NCBI GenBank assembly: GCA_963747595.1
Contig: CAVVFO010000001.1
Span: forward strand, 310,001 to 374,000
From: Oleiagrimonas sp963747595
GTDB lineage: Bacteria; Pseudomonadota; Gammaproteobacteria; Xanthomonadales; Rhodanobacteraceae
Length of the DNA: 64,000 bases
Direction: 5' to 3'
This document shows, piece by piece, positions 61,787-64,000 of this stretch (positions are counted from its first letter, which is position 1; every line of letters starts with the position of its first letter). Made by a program: the position numbers and the translations under genes. The notes under the pieces are model-generated. The model worked only from the letters and a program-made list of their open reading frames with translations, was not told the DNA's origin and did not search any database.

Positions 61787-62002
61787 ATGAGAGTTCAGAA
61801 CGTTCCACCTATAGCGAAGCTCGAGCGGCTGCCCGCCGTCATCGAACGCACCGGGCTTTCCCGCAGTTCCATTTATCGCAACGAAGCCGCCGGCACGTTC
61901 CCCAAGCGCGTGAAGCTAGGTAAACACGCGACCGCTTGGGATTCCCGCGAGATAGACCGCTGGATTGCCGAGCGTATCGCGGCATCGAGGGGTGGGGCAT
62001 GA
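61787..62002 (+). CDS. alpA: AlpA family transcriptional regulator
   Basis: A 71-residue AlpA/excisionase-type winged-helix protein: LERLPAVIERTGLSRSSIYR is the family's helix-turn-helix, then FPKRVKLGKHATAWDSREID and W at the end. AlpA proteins regulate integrase expression or act as recombination directionality factors on P4-like islands. Overlaps the next gene in ATGA. Start at 61787. Confidence 0.92.
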   Translation: MRVQNVPPIAKLERLPAVIERTGLSRSSIYRNEAAGTFPKRVKLGKHATAWDSREIDRWIAERIAASRGGA

Positions 62003-62475
62003 GTCCGCGCGACCATCAAATTGAACCTAGTCCTAAAAAGGTCCGCGGTCTGGGCGTTGCCACTGCCGAACTCCGCCAGAACATCCTGAGCGCACTGGAC
62101 ACCGCCGACAAACCCGTGACAGTCCGGCAGGCGTTCTATCTGGTGAGCAGTGCCGGAGACGTGGACAAAGACACCACCGGATACCGCAAGGTCCAGCGGC
62201 AATTGCTGGCCATGCGTCGCGAGGGGCTGGTTCCCTACGGCTGGATTGCCGACAACACGCGCTGGCGCATCCGCGTCAACACGCACACCGGCCTGAGTGA
62301 TTTTCTGGAGGAGTCCAGCCAGCTTTACCGGCGCGACCTGTGGCAGAACGCCGAGGAGCGGGTGGAGGTTTGGTGCGAAAAAGATTCCATCGCCGGCGTG
62401 CTGCAAAAGGTCACCAGCGAGTACCGTGTCGACCTGCTACCCGCGCGCGGCTATTCCAGCGAGACGTTTGCCTAT
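61999..62475 (+). pseudogene. TOPRIM/Spo11-like island protein, N-terminal part (IS-interrupted)
   Basis: 159 codons up to the IS insertion point. A winged-helix-like N terminus contains TVRQAFYLVSS (Arg43, Phe46-Tyr47), reminiscent of the R-x-x-(Y/F)-Y catalytic tyrosine region of Topo VI-A/Spo11. A TOPRIM-like start, VEVWCEKDSIAGVL, places the acidic residue at Glu127. It ends ..ETFAY and continues in frame after the IS element (63804 onward) as EAALQARQDGRRTFIYYC. Starts at 61999 overlapping alpA (ATGA). The function is unknown; DNA cleavage or topology is an inference from the fold. Confidence 0.7.
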
Positions 62476-63799
62476 CAGGCTGTTGAAATTCGCATGAAGA
62501 CGTCGAGATCACCCATCCTGCGTCGTGTCTTCGGTGCGGGATATTCGTCCCCCAAAATGCTTTCGTATGGCTTTGCAGCGTTTTTCGCGCTGCCCGGACG
62601 CACCTTCCCTGTCGTCGGGGTCATCCGTTGAGCTCCGCCGCCAGCAGGCCGCGCAAGCGGATCAGGTTGCTGGCCGCCACGGCCATCTGAAACAGCGCTT
62701 GCACGCGTGCATGGCCGCGCTGCTTGACCTGTCGCATGCCGGCAGCGGATTTGATCCAGCCGAAGTGGGTTTCGATCCACGCACGGATCTTGATGCTTAC
62801 CGCGTAGCCACTGTGACGCGTGGTGCGGCTATCGATCGCGCTACGCCGGTTGGTCGTGTTTTGCGCGACATGCGGTGTGACGCGGTGCTTCCGACATCCG
62901 GCCACGAAGTCTGCCGTGTCGTAGCCTTTGTCGGCCGCAAGCGTGCGCCGTCTTCGTCCTTTGAGATCGCCCATCATCGCCAACGCCGTTTCACGTTCGC
63001 CATATCCGGTGGCCAGGCTCAGACGGGCGTCGCACGCCAGGCCGTGGCGGTTCTCCATCAGCAGGTGACCCTGATAGCTCAGCTGCGCGCCGGTGTTGCC
63101 CTTGCGGTACAGCCGCGCGTCCGGATCGCTGGTGGAAGCGTGGGTGTCGTTGCTGCGCTTTTGCCCCTTGAAGTCCGGCGGTGCGTTGCGCGGCCCGGTG
63201 CCGCCGGGGCCAGGCGGCGGCGCGTCCTTGGGCTGGAAACTCTTGTGCGAGGCCCATGCCTGCAGCAGCGTGCCGTCCACCGAGAAATGTTCTTCGGACA
63301 TCAGGCCACGGCGCTCAGCAAGCCGCACCACCTCGCGGAAAAACTCGCTCGCCACCGCGTTGTCGTTGAGTCGGTCGCGGTTCTTCGAGAACACCGAGTG
63401 ATCCCACACCACATCGTCGATAGCCAAGCCGACAAACCAGCGAAACAGCAGGTTGTAGCGCAACTGCTCCATCAGCAGCCGCTCGCTGCGGATCGAATAG
63501 AACAGCTGCAGCAACTGTGCGCGCATCAGCTTCTCCGGCGCGATCGAGGCGCGGCCGTAGTCGCTGTAGAGCGTGCTGAACAAGCCGTCCATACGCTTGA
63601 GCGCGGTATCCACCAGCGTGCGCACCGCACGCAAGGGATGATCCGTCGGTACGAAGTCGTCCAGCTTCGCCACCGTGAACAACGATTCCTGCGTAATGTC
63701 CGCTCCGCGCATCCCATGGCTCCGTCAAATCCAGCGAGACCTTATGGTAAAACGATCCTCGCAAAGTCAGACGCACCAACGGCGAATTTCAACAGCCTG
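62476..63799 (-). mobile_element. complete IS5-family-like insertion sequence
   Basis: A 1324-bp element with perfect 18-bp terminal inverted repeats CAGGCTGTTGAAATTCGC (62476-62493 and, inverted, 63782-63799) and a 4-bp target duplication CTAT (62472-62475 and 63800-63803). One transposase gene fills it on the minus strand. Removing it with one CTAT copy restores the interrupted reading frame exactly. Confidence 0.95.
62621..63712 (-). CDS. IS5 family transposase
   Basis: A 363-residue DDE transposase. N-terminal DUF772-type region (FVPTDHPLRAVRTLVDTAL, YSIRSERLLMEQLRYNLLFR, SKNRDRL), first catalytic Asp in HFSVDGTLLQAWASHKS, second around AADKGYDTADFV, and C-terminal WIETHFGWIKSAAGMRQV with the last Glu. 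Intact frame from ATG 63712 to 62621, so the element may still be active. The Pro/Gly-rich insert after the first Asp is typical of this branch. Confidence 0.93.
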   Translation of the reverse strand: MRGADITQESLFTVAKLDDFVPTDHPLRAVRTLVDTALKRMDGLFSTLYSDYGRASIAPEKLMRAQLLQLFYSIRSERLLMEQLRYNLLFRWFVGLAIDDVVWDHSVFSKNRDRLNDNAVASEFFREVVRLAERRGLMSEEHFSVDGTLLQAWASHKSFQPKDAPPPGPGGTGPRNAPPDFKGQKRSNDTHASTSDPDARLYRKGNTGAQLSYQGHLLMENRHGLACDARLSLATGYGERETALAMMGDLKGRRRRTLAADKGYDTADFVAGCRKHRVTPHVAQNTTNRRSAIDSRTTRHSGYAVSIKIRAWIETHFGWIKSAAGMRQVKQRGHARVQALFQMAVAASNLIRLRGLLAAELNG

Positions 63800-63803
63800 C
63801 TAT

Positions 63804-64000
63804 GAGGCCGCATTGCAAGCCCGGCAAGACGGGCGGCGCACCTTCATCTACTACTGCGGCGATCTGGACCCGAGCGGCTGGCACGCCAGCAAGGATCTGG
63901 AAAAGCGGCTGCGTGGATTTTGGGGCGGTATCAGCTTCGAGCGTATCGGCGTGCTGCCCGCGCATATCGACACCTACCAGCTACAGACCCGAGCGACCAA
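63804..64000 (+). pseudogene. TOPRIM/Spo11-like island protein, C-terminal part (runs off window)
   Basis: Continuation of the gene cut by the IS element. It reads EAALQARQDGRRTFIYYC, then GDLDPSGWHASKDLEKRL, where GDLDPSG is the TOPRIM Asp-x-Asp signature, and stays open to the last base of the window. Without the IS, codon 160 is GAG at 63804. Confidence concerns the joined reading; the end is not seen. Confidence 0.7.

Larger units (their letters stand above)
60087..64000 (+). mobile_element. left end of a tRNA-Asn-integrated genomic island
   Basis: Immediately after tRNA-Asn the gene content switches to mobile-element functions: a tyrosine recombinase, an AlpA-type excisionase/regulator, a TOPRIM-like gene, and an IS element. 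Codon use is less GC-biased in the intergenic parts. No second copy of the tRNA 3' end is found before 64000, so the right boundary (attR) lies outside the window. Confidence 0.75.

Noticed and set aside
1..64000. CRISPR array or rRNA operon
   Set aside because: No regularly spaced repeats and no rRNA-like sequence were seen; the only RNA gene found is tRNA-Asn.
61473..64000. Second copy of the tRNA-Asn 3' end (attR) inside the window
   Set aside because: The T-arm and acceptor sequence does not recur before the window end, so the island boundary is outside.

Overview
The window is high-GC gammaproteobacterial chromosome, densely coding, with frequent 4-base ATGA/GTGA overlaps. Gene content and order fit the Xanthomonadales (Lysobacterales), most likely a Rhodanobacteraceae-type organism (Rhodanobacter/Dyella/Luteibacter relatives). 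The pointers are gshB followed by a complete Pil-Chp chemosensory cluster, pilT-pilU divergent from proC-yggT, an Oar-type TonB-dependent receptor, a SapC-family protein, and an acyltransferase fusion of the ornithine-lipid type. The taxonomic placement is inference; no rRNA is present.

Layout. 1-5270: rimI, valS, hemE and a small WGR protein. 5548-7247: an ECF sigma/ChrR anti-sigma pair followed by two palindromic non-coding elements. 7244-11980: aroKB, an NAD-dependent epimerase-like gene, pdxH, yjbQ and a cobalamin-binding-like protein. 12002-16573: DUF4426, yggT and proC on the minus strand, divergent from the twitching ATPases pilT and pilU. 16697-22491: a large lipoprotein, pyrB-ruvX-yqgE, and tonB-gshB. 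22836-35260: the Pil-Chp system pilG-pilH-pilI-pilJ-chpA-chpB-like-chpC, which controls the type IV pilus that PilT/PilU retract. 35303-42969: rsmE, an MFS exporter, bioA, gspN, and a metabolite/nucleotide clean-up group (hisN-like, nudE, cysQ, mazG). 43054-53911: a His-rich secreted protein, GH43, dxs, HNH, sapC-like, GNAT, sodB, grxD, an SDR, marC and an olsF-like gene. 54183-59946: a multiply frameshifted Oar-type receptor, cdh and ppnN. 60010-64000: tRNA-Asn and the left end of a tRNA-integrated island (integrase, AlpA regulator, a TOPRIM/Spo11-like gene cut by a complete IS5-type element) that runs off the window.

The most unusual signal is the set of short palindromic repeats. One REP-like family (seven sites, one of them a variant) and two CTAG-ended palindromic elements sit directly against gene ends. 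They often supply the TAG stop codon (hemE, the epimerase-like gene, hisN, aroB, pilI). In two genes the TAG of the repeat has become a sense codon (GAG, CAG), and the protein runs into the repeat, gaining near-identical tails. A roughly 270-bp MITE-like element occurs twice in opposite orientation, once inside the Pil-Chp operon. The other leads are the island gene cut by the IS element, an atypical patch inside valS, and a cluster of indels confined to the Oar receptor.
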